Positions 9,244 through 17,027 of a DNA stretch of 64,000 bases are shown here, piece by piece. Each line of letters starts with the position of its first letter. The first letter of the stretch is position 1. A program made the position numbers and the translations under genes. The stretch covers positions 1,061,501 to 1,125,500 of the forward strand of contig NZ_FUZU01000002.1 in assembly GCF_900167975.1 (NCBI RefSeq), in the 5' to 3' direction. The notes below the pieces were generated by a model. That model made no database searches. It was given only the letters and a program-made list of their open reading frames with translations, and was not told the DNA's origin. Origin of the DNA: Ohtaekwangia koreensis (GTDB taxonomy: Bacteria > Bacteroidota > Bacteroidia > Cytophagales > Cyclobacteriaceae).

Positions 9244-9274
9244 CATGACAACTGATTTAAATCAGTCCGTCATG
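9244..9274. promoter_or_regulatory. FNR/Crp-like palindrome upstream of DUF3570 operon
   Basis: The core ACTGATTTAAATCAGT (9251-9266) is a perfect 16-base palindrome. It is flanked on nearly the same centre by CATGAC (9244-9249) and GTCATG (9269-9274). The core CTGAT-N4-ATCAG differs by one base per half from the FNR-type TTGAT-N4-ATCAA. It lies 62 bases before the operon start codon, a plausible position for an activator or repressor of a redox-linked operon. Confidence 0.6.
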
Positions 9275-9359
9275 AATGTAAAGCAAGAATATGAGTGTAC
9301 AAGAGTCTTTCAGAAACCCGCTTGAAGAAGATAATATAAACAATAGCTCTATAGCACGG

Positions 9360-10985
9360 CTACGACGCGGCCTTCAAAAATGTTATTTTGTTGATAAAAT
9401 CTTCCAGTGTTTCTTTTTCGGGCAAATCAAATTTCTTCTTTAATCGATAGCGTGATTTCTTGATACTCTCCGGAGATATACCCAGCATGGATGCTGATTC
9501 CTTGAGCGATAACTTTAACTTGATAAGAGCAGAGAGCCGGAGTTCAGAGACGGTTATGTCAGGGTAATGATATCGTATTTTCGCAAAGAACCGCGGGTAT
9601 ACTTCTTCAAAGGCCTTCTTGAAATTTTCCCAATCGTCATCGGTAAGAATGGCGGAGTGCAGTATTTTATTGAACTTGTCGATCTCCGGATCTTCGTCAA
9701 AGGATCTGGTTTTAAGTGTTTCGAGTTCAAGATTTACCTTATCGATCATCTCCGATTTCTCGCGTAGGTTTTGCGTATAGAAATCAAGCAATTGCCTTTT
9801 AGAATCCAGCTTCTTTTTCATGATCGCACGCTGGCGTTTAAATATGAATCCGCCGATGATGAGAAGCGCAAGGCAAGCCGCTATAAATGAGTTTCGCCTT
9901 AATATCTTCGCGGTCAGTTCATGATCGAGTGCTTTGAGCTCCAGTTCTTTTTTCTTGAGCTCAAAACTGGATTTTATTCTTTCAATGTTACTTCGTCCTT
10001 CCGAGCTTTTTATGCTGTCATTCAGTACGACATATAGCGATTGGAAAGTATATGCCATCGGATAATTTTTCAGCGCTTCATATGCTTTTGCCAGCTGGTA
10101 ATAACTGTCTGCTATATCGCGTTTAAAATCTATAGCACGTGCTGCCTTTAATCCCAGCTCTGCCGCCATCATAGCCTCCTGCGGTCTATTTTGTACCAGG
10201 CGAAGTTTACTGATGGAGATATAAATGGAAGGTTGTAAATAAACGCTTTCGGTTTCAATGGCAAGTTGCAAGGCTTTTTGTTGGTAGTAATGGGCTCGTT
10301 CATAATCTTTACTCCTAAAATAGATATCTCCGATGGAGGTAAGGTCATTACTTACTGCCGCCTTGTCTTTGATTTCTTCGTTTAGCTTTAGCGACTGATT
10401 GTAATAATCAAGTGCTAAGGAATCCCTTTTTTCTATTTCATACACGTCCGCAATATTACTAAGCGCTCGTGCCACGCCACTTTTATAACCCTGATTGCTC
10501 CAAGCCGCTAGAGCTTTCTTGAAATGTGTTAAGGCCGCCTTTGTGTCATCCTGTGACAAGTATATTATACCAACATTGTTGTTGCAAACAGCAATCTGCT
10601 GGTTGTCATGAATCCTCTCAAAAATGGAAAGAGCTTTTAACAGATATTCTATTGCCTGAGGAGAGTTACCGAGCCTATGGTAGTAGTAGCCTATATATAC
10701 ATATGCCTTACCCTCGCCCTTTCCAAAATCAATGTTCTGCGCTACTACAACGGCTTCATTGGCAACTTCCAGCACCTTTTTGGTACTGGATGATTGCAAT
10801 ACCCTGCAAAGCTTAATAAGTGTATTAACACGATTTGTATCCTGGGGCAATGTTGTCAATACCTTTTCAAGGCTGTCAATTTCCGCTTGATGCTTTTGTG
10901 CAGTAGCAATGTGATTTGCCAAAAGGCAAATCGCTACTATACAGATCGTGATATTGCTTTTATTGAACACGTAGTCTACTCTCAT
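9360..10985 (-). CDS. TPR-repeat membrane regulator with C-terminal LuxR-like HTH
   Basis: A 541-residue protein with an N-terminal signal ending near AIATAQ-like HIATAQ, then about seven tetratricopeptide repeats (about 70-330, with clear AIEYLLKALSIFERI, ALTHFKKALAAWSNQ and ALDYYNQSLKLNEE units), a transmembrane helix around 367-385, a basic coiled coil, and a C-terminal helix-turn-helix (TVSELRLSALIKLKLSLKE, then SMLGISPESIKKSRYRLKKKF). This architecture is common in Bacteroidota: TPRs face the periplasm and the DNA-binding segment the cytoplasm, so it is a one-component membrane regulator. The target is unknown. Its start is divergent from the sensor at 11.5 kb, across 516 bases. Confidence 0.85.
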   Translation of the reverse strand: MRVDYVFNKSNITICIVAICLLANHIATAQKHQAEIDSLEKVLTTLPQDTNRVNTLIKLCRVLQSSSTKKVLEVANEAVVVAQNIDFGKGEGKAYVYIGYYYHRLGNSPQAIEYLLKALSIFERIHDNQQIAVCNNNVGIIYLSQDDTKAALTHFKKALAAWSNQGYKSGVARALSNIADVYEIEKRDSLALDYYNQSLKLNEEIKDKAAVSNDLTSIGDIYFRSKDYERAHYYQQKALQLAIETESVYLQPSIYISISKLRLVQNRPQEAMMAAELGLKAARAIDFKRDIADSYYQLAKAYEALKNYPMAYTFQSLYVVLNDSIKSSEGRSNIERIKSSFELKKKELELKALDHELTAKILRRNSFIAACLALLIIGGFIFKRQRAIMKKKLDSKRQLLDFYTQNLREKSEMIDKVNLELETLKTRSFDEDPEIDKFNKILHSAILTDDDWENFKKAFEEVYPRFFAKIRYHYPDITVSELRLSALIKLKLSLKESASMLGISPESIKKSRYRLKKKFDLPEKETLEDFINKITFLKAAS

Positions 10986-11501
10986 CTGGACTATTGAATT
11001 TTAACGCTGCCTGCTGCCTCATTGGACAGTTAACACAGCTGTTATACTGAACGAGTACAAAGTAAGTTCATATTTATTTAATGGTCTACCTAATTGTCTA
11101 CTTAGATGCTCTTATGTCAGTTTTTAACCGAGTTTGATGGAATTTGTGATTCGAAAGACTGTGAGTAAGCAAGCGATCACCACAATGGAGACGCGTTCAT
11201 AACGGCATTGTGAATCCACAACTGTAAAATTTTTCACCACCTGTGCAGCGCTTGTTTTTAAGAGTCTACTTAAATGACTACCCCGTCTGCATGCTATTAT
11301 CATTCAAATGATAACAATAATATATTACTTGCAATGATTTTTGTTTTCCCTGCCAGGCAATCTATATACATCGCAATACCTTAAATATAGCGTATGTATT
11401 TCATTAAAGTATCACCATATATATGGCATTAGTATATTCTTGAGTTGATAAAATCCTTTGAAACTGAACATAAGGGAAGGTTGATTGAAAGTTAGAACAC
11501 C
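10986..11501. other. 516-base divergent intergenic region with GTCTAC repeats
   Basis: No convincing gene was seen. The motif GTCTACTTARATG occurs at 11096-11108 and 11264-11276, and a shorter GTCTAC lies at 11084-11089. The stretch serves the divergent TPR regulator and the sensor at 11502, so promoters for both must be here. Its second half is very A+T-rich. Confidence 0.5.
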
Positions 11502-13976
11502 ATGATGAAGTACATTAACAATCTCACAATAAGTGAAAAACACCGACTGATTATTGTGACGGTAATTTTTTGCATCGGATTATTAGGCGCATCAGTTTGG
11601 AAAGTGATGGACTCCTTTAAAGACCAATCTTCAAAGACAGAGGCCATCGCTGAATTGGAAATCCGGTTATTACGGATTAAAAATAACGTGTTGCGGGGTG
11701 AGCTTTTGCAGATGTTTGTTGCTGATCGCAAAAGTCAGCGTGCAATCATCGATGATGCCAATGAATTGTTAAACGATCGGATAGAAGCGCTTAACTTCGA
11801 ACGCGGGCAGGTGAATACCGAAGGTCTTCCGCCCGACATCGTTCAGTCCTATAAGGCATTTAGTACCAGCCTCGATGCATATCTTGATTTTACAGACAGA
11901 AATCTTCACGACATACAAACCGTCATGCCGGAAGATTCCCTACGTTATGTAAAGGTGCGCGATGCTTTGTTGATAGATCTGAATAAGCAGTTCACTCCGG
12001 TTCGCGAAAATGCGGCAAATGTTGTGGCGAAAACTCAGGCGTATAAGAAAGAAATTATCAGCGAGTATAGCCACAAACGCACTACCGCCTTTTGGATTCT
12101 TGCTACTATAGCGATCACAATGATACTGGTGATCAGTATCTTTATTCGTGCCGTCAGCAGATCACTTGTCGTTCAGATATACCAGGCAAAAGATGTACTT
12201 GAAAAACTATCGCAGGGAGAACTGCCGGTGGTTGATGAAGCACGTGGTAAAAATGAATTATCCGCGATGCTAAACACGCTACGTTTGTTTGCAAAGCAAA
12301 TGCATCATCTCAAGGAGTTCGCAGGCAATGTAGCAAGTAATAATTTTGAGATTAGTGCAAAGATGTTTGATGGCAAAGGTTCGATCGCCCACGCATTGGA
12401 AAATATGCGCGACAACTTGAAGAAGTCTTTCGTTCAGGAAGCGGAGCGCAAGTGGACAGCACAGGGTATGATTGACTTTGGAAATATTACCCGGTATCAG
12501 GAAAATGTAAGTGTGCTATATGATGACGCACTCGGGTATATAATAAAATATCTTTCTGCAAACCAGGGTACTTTATTTGCCATTGATGATCACGATACAA
12601 ATCATCATACTTTGAAACGGGTATCGGTATATGCATACGAAAGGAAGAAGTATATAAATGGTTCTATTAGAATTGGAGAAGGGCTTGCCGGGCAAGCATT
12701 CTTGGAGCGTGAACTGATTTTGCTTAAAGAAGTTCCGGATGACTATCTTAAAATCACTTCTGGTCTTGGTGAATCCTTGCCAGGATTTATAATTGTTTCA
12801 CCTCTTATTTTGAATGGTGAACCGTATGGCGTTTTAGAGATAGCACTGCTCAGCGAACCTGCCGCCTATAAAATTGAATTTGTTAAACGTGTGAGTGAAG
12901 AGCTGGCTTCTTTAATTAAGGCAGCGGGTATCAATACGCATACACATAAGCTTCTGAAAGAAACACAACATAAGGAAGAAAAGCTCCGGTTGAATGAAGA
13001 GGCCATGCGACAGACCATAGAAGAATTACATGCGACACGAGAGGCAGAAGCAAGGCGATCTCAGGAACTTCAGCGCAGCTACAGCGAGTTAGAGCTCAGC
13101 AAGCAAATGATGGAGCAGGCTTCCTCTCTGGCCAGAACGAAGGAAGAAGAATTATTAGAGAAGGATAAATCTCTGTTCAATACCCGTATGGCTAATCTTC
13201 GCGCCAACGCAGCGCAGCTTTCCGGACAGATTAAGGCTTGTATAGATACCGCGCTGAATGCATCACGCACATGCGCCCAGATGTTTACGGTGTTTGCAGA
13301 GGACTCCGAACTTTTTCCGGATGCACGCGAGCAAGCCAACCGTATGCTTCAAAGTATATTGAAAAATAATTCAACATTCCTTGCAACGTATACGCTATGG
13401 GAAGCTGAGCAACTGGATCACAACGACCAACGCTATATATGTAAGCCAGGACATGATGATACTGGAAGATTTATACCGTATTGGACGATGCAGGGCAATG
13501 AATTCCATTTGGAGCCCTTGGTGAACTATACACGTGAAGGTGACGGTGATTATTTCATGATACCGCAAAAGACAAACAGAGAGGCTGTGATCGATCCTTA
13601 TTTATATCCTGTGCAAGGTAAAGACGTTTGGATCATCTCTGCTGTAGCACCCGTTATCATAGCGGATAAATTCCGTGCTATATGTGGTGTCGATTTTGCC
13701 ATAGACCGAGTGATGGAAATGATAGACAATGTGAACTGGCGGGATGATAGTATCACGATCGCGCTGATTGCCAACAATAAACAAATTGTAAAGATCTCCA
13801 GCGACAATACATTTACCGGCAAACCGAGTTCATGTTTCATTCCAGATGCTATTATGCCAGACGATTTGAGTGAGTCCGTGGAAGTAATGTGGGAAGGGAA
13901 TACATATTTATTTGAGCCTGTTTTGTTTGGTGAGACAAACAGGCCCTGGACAGTTTGCATCAGAACTTCAAAATAA
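11502..13976 (+). CDS. membrane sensor: HAMP-like linker, GAF, coiled coil, C-terminal Cache/PDC domain
   Basis: An 824-residue protein with one helix at about 16-34, a mostly helical periplasmic domain of about 155 residues, a second helix at 194-215, a HAMP-like linker to about 310, a GAF domain (about 325-470, with RIGEGLAGQAFLEREL), a long charged coiled coil (480-560) and a C-terminal Cache/PDC-like sensor domain (about 565-815, with WTMQGNEFHLEPLVNY and VWIISAVAPVI...GVDFAIDRVMEM). There is no histidine kinase, cyclase or methyl-accepting output domain. By this topology the Cache-like domain would be cytoplasmic, which is unusual. It may act through a partner via its coiled coil. Confidence 0.78.
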   Translation: MMKYINNLTISEKHRLIIVTVIFCIGLLGASVWKVMDSFKDQSSKTEAIAELEIRLLRIKNNVLRGELLQMFVADRKSQRAIIDDANELLNDRIEALNFERGQVNTEGLPPDIVQSYKAFSTSLDAYLDFTDRNLHDIQTVMPEDSLRYVKVRDALLIDLNKQFTPVRENAANVVAKTQAYKKEIISEYSHKRTTAFWILATIAITMILVISIFIRAVSRSLVVQIYQAKDVLEKLSQGELPVVDEARGKNELSAMLNTLRLFAKQMHHLKEFAGNVASNNFEISAKMFDGKGSIAHALENMRDNLKKSFVQEAERKWTAQGMIDFGNITRYQENVSVLYDDALGYIIKYLSANQGTLFAIDDHDTNHHTLKRVSVYAYERKKYINGSIRIGEGLAGQAFLERELILLKEVPDDYLKITSGLGESLPGFIIVSPLILNGEPYGVLEIALLSEPAAYKIEFVKRVSEELASLIKAAGINTHTHKLLKETQHKEEKLRLNEEAMRQTIEELHATREAEARRSQELQRSYSELELSKQMMEQASSLARTKEEELLEKDKSLFNTRMANLRANAAQLSGQIKACIDTALNASRTCAQMFTVFAEDSELFPDAREQANRMLQSILKNNSTFLATYTLWEAEQLDHNDQRYICKPGHDDTGRFIPYWTMQGNEFHLEPLVNYTREGDGDYFMIPQKTNREAVIDPYLYPVQGKDVWIISAVAPVIIADKFRAICGVDFAIDRVMEMIDNVNWRDDSITIALIANNKQIVKISSDNTFTGKPSSCFIPDAIMPDDLSESVEVMWEGNTYLFEPVLFGETNRPWTVCIRTSK

Positions 13977-13994
13977 AGTATCCTTACTTTATTT
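13971..13994. terminator. A+T-rich hairpin overlapping the sensor stop codon
   Basis: AAATAAAGTA (13971-13980) and TACTTTATTT (13985-13994) form a perfect 10-base stem with a 4-base loop over the stop codon. It lies between the convergent sensor and histidine kinase genes and may end transcription, but the stem has almost no G+C, so this is weak. Confidence 0.3.
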
Positions 13995-14148
13995 GTGTGA
14001 ATTTACTTTTCTAAAGACTATATATCCTTCTGGTATAGTTGTCATTTCAACTAAGTTATCGAAGAAGATGGATCAATGCAAAGTATAGCCTAAAATGGCG
14101 AAATACTTATTATTACCTGCTTTGCAAAAGTAGATATACCATAGCCCC

Positions 14149-15501
14149 TCAACTCCATTCAATCGTAAATATACTTCCGGTTCCCGGTGAGGATATATGG
14201 ATGCTTCCGTTGTGGAGTTTCATGATTTGTCGTGAAAGACTTAAGCCTATACCTGAGCCCTTTGGCTTTGTTGTAAAGAATGGAACGAAGATCCGTGGCA
14301 AAACTTCCGGATCAATGCCCATGCCGTTGTCGGTAACAGAGATGCTTACACGGTCGTTCTTTGTTTTTACGTCAATCGTAATCGCTCCGGTGCCATCGTG
14401 TGGTACTGCCTCCATGGCATTTTTCAAAAGGTTGATCAGCACTTGTTCGATCAATGCGACATCTGCTTTTGCTTCCACGGATGTGGCAGGACTATTAACA
14501 GTATATTTGATGTTGCGCATTTGAAGATCCGGAGCCAGCAAGGTGCTGATGCGTTTTACAAGCGCCACTATATCTGTGGGCTCCAGCTTTGCGCTCACAG
14601 GCCTTGCGTATTCTTTGTATGTATTCACAAACTTCATAAGACCTCTGCTGCGCGAGCCGATTGTTGACAGACTGCTGAATATATCTTCAACATTATCTTC
14701 GCTTAGCGTAGTGAGGTCTTTACGTGAGCCATCTGGATTTTTAAGTATAGATTCAATAGCAGCGGTAAGCGATACAATGGGTGTAGCACTATTCATGATC
14801 TCATGTGTCAGCACTCGCATCAGTTGGTGCCAGGCTTCTATTTCCTTAGCTTCAAGTTCGCTGTTTAAATTTTGCAAGAGTATAATGCGCACAAGCTCGC
14901 CATTTAGGACAATCTCTTTTAACTGCACACTTAACTGGTATTGATCTTCCTGCATCAATACACGCACAACAGTTCGTTGCTCAGGGGAAAGATTTTTTAT
15001 CGCCTCATATAGCGCTATGTCTATTCGTTTAAAATGTTCCAGTGCACTGAAGGCGGAAAGATTGAAAAGTTTCTTTGCAGCCGGATTCATCATTAGTAAT
15101 TTTCCTTCTGCATTGAAACTCAGAATCGCGACATTGATATTCTCATTTAGCGTCTGCAGATATTGATAGTGAAGTTCCTTCTCGCGATTAAGCTTGCTGA
15201 ACTCGCTGACTATATCATTCAGGGCGCCACTGAGTTGTTCATGATGTTTGCCGCGGTGACCTGAAGTATAGGATTCTGTAAACGCGCCCTGCCGAATGGA
15301 AAGAAGAAAATGCGTGAGATCTTTATTCGATTTTTCAATATAGCGGATCATGCTGACCACCATTACAATAAGTAGAAACGCTATAGCCGACAGCACAAAA
15401 AGCATGGGCTTAAGCACCAGTATAAATGCAAAAGCAAGCGACAGCGCTACTATAGCGAAAACGCGAAGAAATATAGTAAGCCGGAAATTTTTATAGATCA
15501 T
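14149..15501 (-). CDS. NtrY-like sensor histidine kinase
   Basis: A 450-residue kinase with two adjacent N-terminal helices (about 12-31 and 33-53), a linker, a PAS domain (about 115-215), a HisKA-like dimerisation region with H233 in the LTHEIMNSATPI box, and a HATPase domain with the N box LINLLKNAMEAV, the G1 box VTDNGMGIDPEVL and the G2 box GSGIGLSLSRQIM. The very short periplasmic loop suggests that sensing occurs in the membrane or cytoplasm. The stop of the upstream response regulator is 2 bases before this start, so the two form an operon and should be cognate. The kinase presumably phosphorylates D56 of that regulator. Confidence 0.93.
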   Translation of the reverse strand: MIYKNFRLTIFLRVFAIVALSLAFAFILVLKPMLFVLSAIAFLLIVMVVSMIRYIEKSNKDLTHFLLSIRQGAFTESYTSGHRGKHHEQLSGALNDIVSEFSKLNREKELHYQYLQTLNENINVAILSFNAEGKLLMMNPAAKKLFNLSAFSALEHFKRIDIALYEAIKNLSPEQRTVVRVLMQEDQYQLSVQLKEIVLNGELVRIILLQNLNSELEAKEIEAWHQLMRVLTHEIMNSATPIVSLTAAIESILKNPDGSRKDLTTLSEDNVEDIFSSLSTIGSRSRGLMKFVNTYKEYARPVSAKLEPTDIVALVKRISTLLAPDLQMRNIKYTVNSPATSVEAKADVALIEQVLINLLKNAMEAVPHDGTGAITIDVKTKNDRVSISVTDNGMGIDPEVLPRIFVPFFTTKPKGSGIGLSLSRQIMKLHNGSIHISSPGTGSIFTIEWS

Positions 15502-15503
15502 GT

Positions 15504-16877
15504 TTACTTTTCAAGTCCGTATCGCGTCATTTTTCGATAGAGTGTTGTGCGCCCAACGCCAAGTTCTTTAGCCACCTGACTTAAGTTGCCGTTGTGTTTT
15601 TGTATAGCTGCTATAATGGCCTTTCGTTCCATCTCATCAAGATTGAAGGCTTCATTCTTTTCTTCAGTTTCAATTTTAGCTGAAAGCAGAAAATCGTTTT
15701 TGTGGAGACTGCTGTGATCACTCATAATCACCGCGCGTTCTATGGCGTGTTGAAGTTCGCGCACATTGCCTGGCCATGTATGCTTTTGCAAGTATACAAG
15801 TGCATCTGCAGCAAGAGATTTAGTTTCCTTTCGATACTTAGTAGTATATATTTCCAGAAAGTGATTGGCAAGGGTTGGTATATCTTGTGAACGTGATCGC
15901 AACGGAGGCACTGTAATCTCGACTGTATTGATTCTGTATAAAAGATCTTCTCTAAACTCTCCTATACCTACGGCATGACGAAGGTTGAGATTGGTTGCGC
16001 AGATTAATCGGATATCCACGGCGACAGGTACATTACTTCCGAGCGGAATGACCTCGCGGTTTTGTAACACAGAAAGTAATTTTACTTGCAGGGGAAGTGG
16101 AAGATTTCCAACTTCATCCAGGAAAAGCGTTCCGCCATGCGCAGATTCTATTCGGCCGATCCGATCTTCACGTGCATCGGTAAAAGCTCCCTTTTTATGA
16201 CCAAATAGTTCTGATTCAAAGAGTGTTGCTGACAGTGCACCGACATCCACCTTTACAAAAGCTCCCGCACTTCGTAATGATTGCCGATGAATATGCTTGG
16301 CAATTAATTCTTTCCCCGTTCCGTTCTCACCTAGCAAAAGTATATTTGCATCTGTCTTTGCTACCTTTACAGCAGTGGCGATCACATTTTTAAATGCAAC
16401 TGAACTACCAATGATTTCAGAACCCGGCTCTGCTATAGCGTGCTCTTGCAATGGTTTCTTTTGTGCGGGTTGAGTCTCTTTCCGCGAAAGCGAATGCTGA
16501 TATACAGTATATACTGTCGCCTCCAGCTTTTCATTGTCCCAGGGCTTTACAATAAAATCGGCAGCACCTTGTTTCATCGCCTCTACTGCAAGTTGAATGT
16601 CGGCATACGCGGTGATCATAACGACTTGCTGTTGTGGATGCAGCGAACGAATTTGATTCAACCAAAATAATCCTTCATTACCTGAAAGTCGTCCGGCTGA
16701 ATAATTCATATCCAGCAAAATAACGTGATACTGATTTTGGCGAAGCAACACGGTAAGTCGTTGAGGATTTGCTTCGGTGTCAACATGCGTATACCGTTGT
16801 CGCAGCACGACACGGGCAGCGGTGAGTATATCTGCATCATCGTCTACTATCAATATCTTCGCTGGGATCTTTTGCAT
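15504..16877 (-). CDS. sigma-54-dependent response regulator (NtrC family)
   Basis: A 457-residue regulator with a receiver domain (residues 6-125; acidic pocket D12-D14, phosphorylation site D56 in VILLDMN), a AAA+ domain (about 155-390; Walker A GENGTGKE at 183-190, sigma-54 contact loop GAFTDA at 230-235, Walker B LFLDEVG) and a C-terminal Fis-type helix-turn-helix (about 412-457, LSQVAKELGVGRTTLYRKM). The contact loop is GAFTDA rather than the canonical GAFTGA. It is the first gene of the operon with the kinase and is divergent from an ABC permease whose promoter region carries sigma-54-like elements, making that permease the likely target. Confidence 0.95.
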   Translation of the reverse strand: MQKIPAKILIVDDDADILTAARVVLRQRYTHVDTEANPQRLTVLLRQNQYHVILLDMNYSAGRLSGNEGLFWLNQIRSLHPQQQVVMITAYADIQLAVEAMKQGAADFIVKPWDNEKLEATVYTVYQHSLSRKETQPAQKKPLQEHAIAEPGSEIIGSSVAFKNVIATAVKVAKTDANILLLGENGTGKELIAKHIHRQSLRSAGAFVKVDVGALSATLFESELFGHKKGAFTDAREDRIGRIESAHGGTLFLDEVGNLPLPLQVKLLSVLQNREVIPLGSNVPVAVDIRLICATNLNLRHAVGIGEFREDLLYRINTVEITVPPLRSRSQDIPTLANHFLEIYTTKYRKETKSLAADALVYLQKHTWPGNVRELQHAIERAVIMSDHSSLHKNDFLLSAKIETEEKNEAFNLDEMERKAIIAAIQKHNGNLSQVAKELGVGRTTLYRKMTRYGLEK

Positions 16878-16895
16878 GCAGGGATAAAAATATAC

Positions 16896-16933
16896 GTTTC
16901 ATTGTGATACACAAAAGTGTTCCACAATGAAAC
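16896..16933. promoter_or_regulatory. large inverted repeat, likely enhancer (UAS) for the NtrC-type regulator
   Basis: Two 17-base arms (GTTTCATTGTGATACAC at 16896-16912 and GTGTTCCACAATGAAAC at 16917-16933) pair at 15 of 17 positions around AAAA. Each arm also contains its own 15-base imperfect dyad of the form GTTYCA-N3-TGAWAC (16896-16910 and 16919-16933), centred 23 bases apart. This is the arrangement expected for two cooperating dimers of an NtrC-type activator. It lies 55 bases before the sigma-54-like promoter of the permease and 19 bases before the regulator start codon, so autoregulation is possible. Confidence 0.65.
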
Positions 16934-16987
16934 AGGTGCCGGTACATTTAGTTTAACAAAATATTAGAAGCCAGTGAGTTAGTAGAA

Positions 16988-17003
16988 TGGTACAGGTTTG
17001 GCC
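16988..17003 (+). promoter_or_regulatory. sigma-54-like promoter of the ABC permease
   Basis: TGGTACAGGTTTGGCC fits the -24/-12 consensus TGGCAC-N5-TTGCA at 8 of 11 positions and keeps the essential GG and GC exactly 10 bases apart. Transcription would start near 17014, leaving a leader of about 14 bases before the ATG at 17028. The adjacent upstream dyad and divergent NtrC-type gene support it. Confidence 0.6.
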
Positions 17004-17027
17004 CAAAGCCTTTGTAAATTTACCAGT

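Noticed and set aside
13971-13994. Strong terminator between convergent genes
   Set aside because: The stem is perfect but nearly all A and T, so it is listed only as a weak candidate.
16998-17027. TTG start of the ABC permease at 16998
   Set aside because: It would fall inside the sigma-54-like promoter; the ATG at 17028 matches the family N-terminus.
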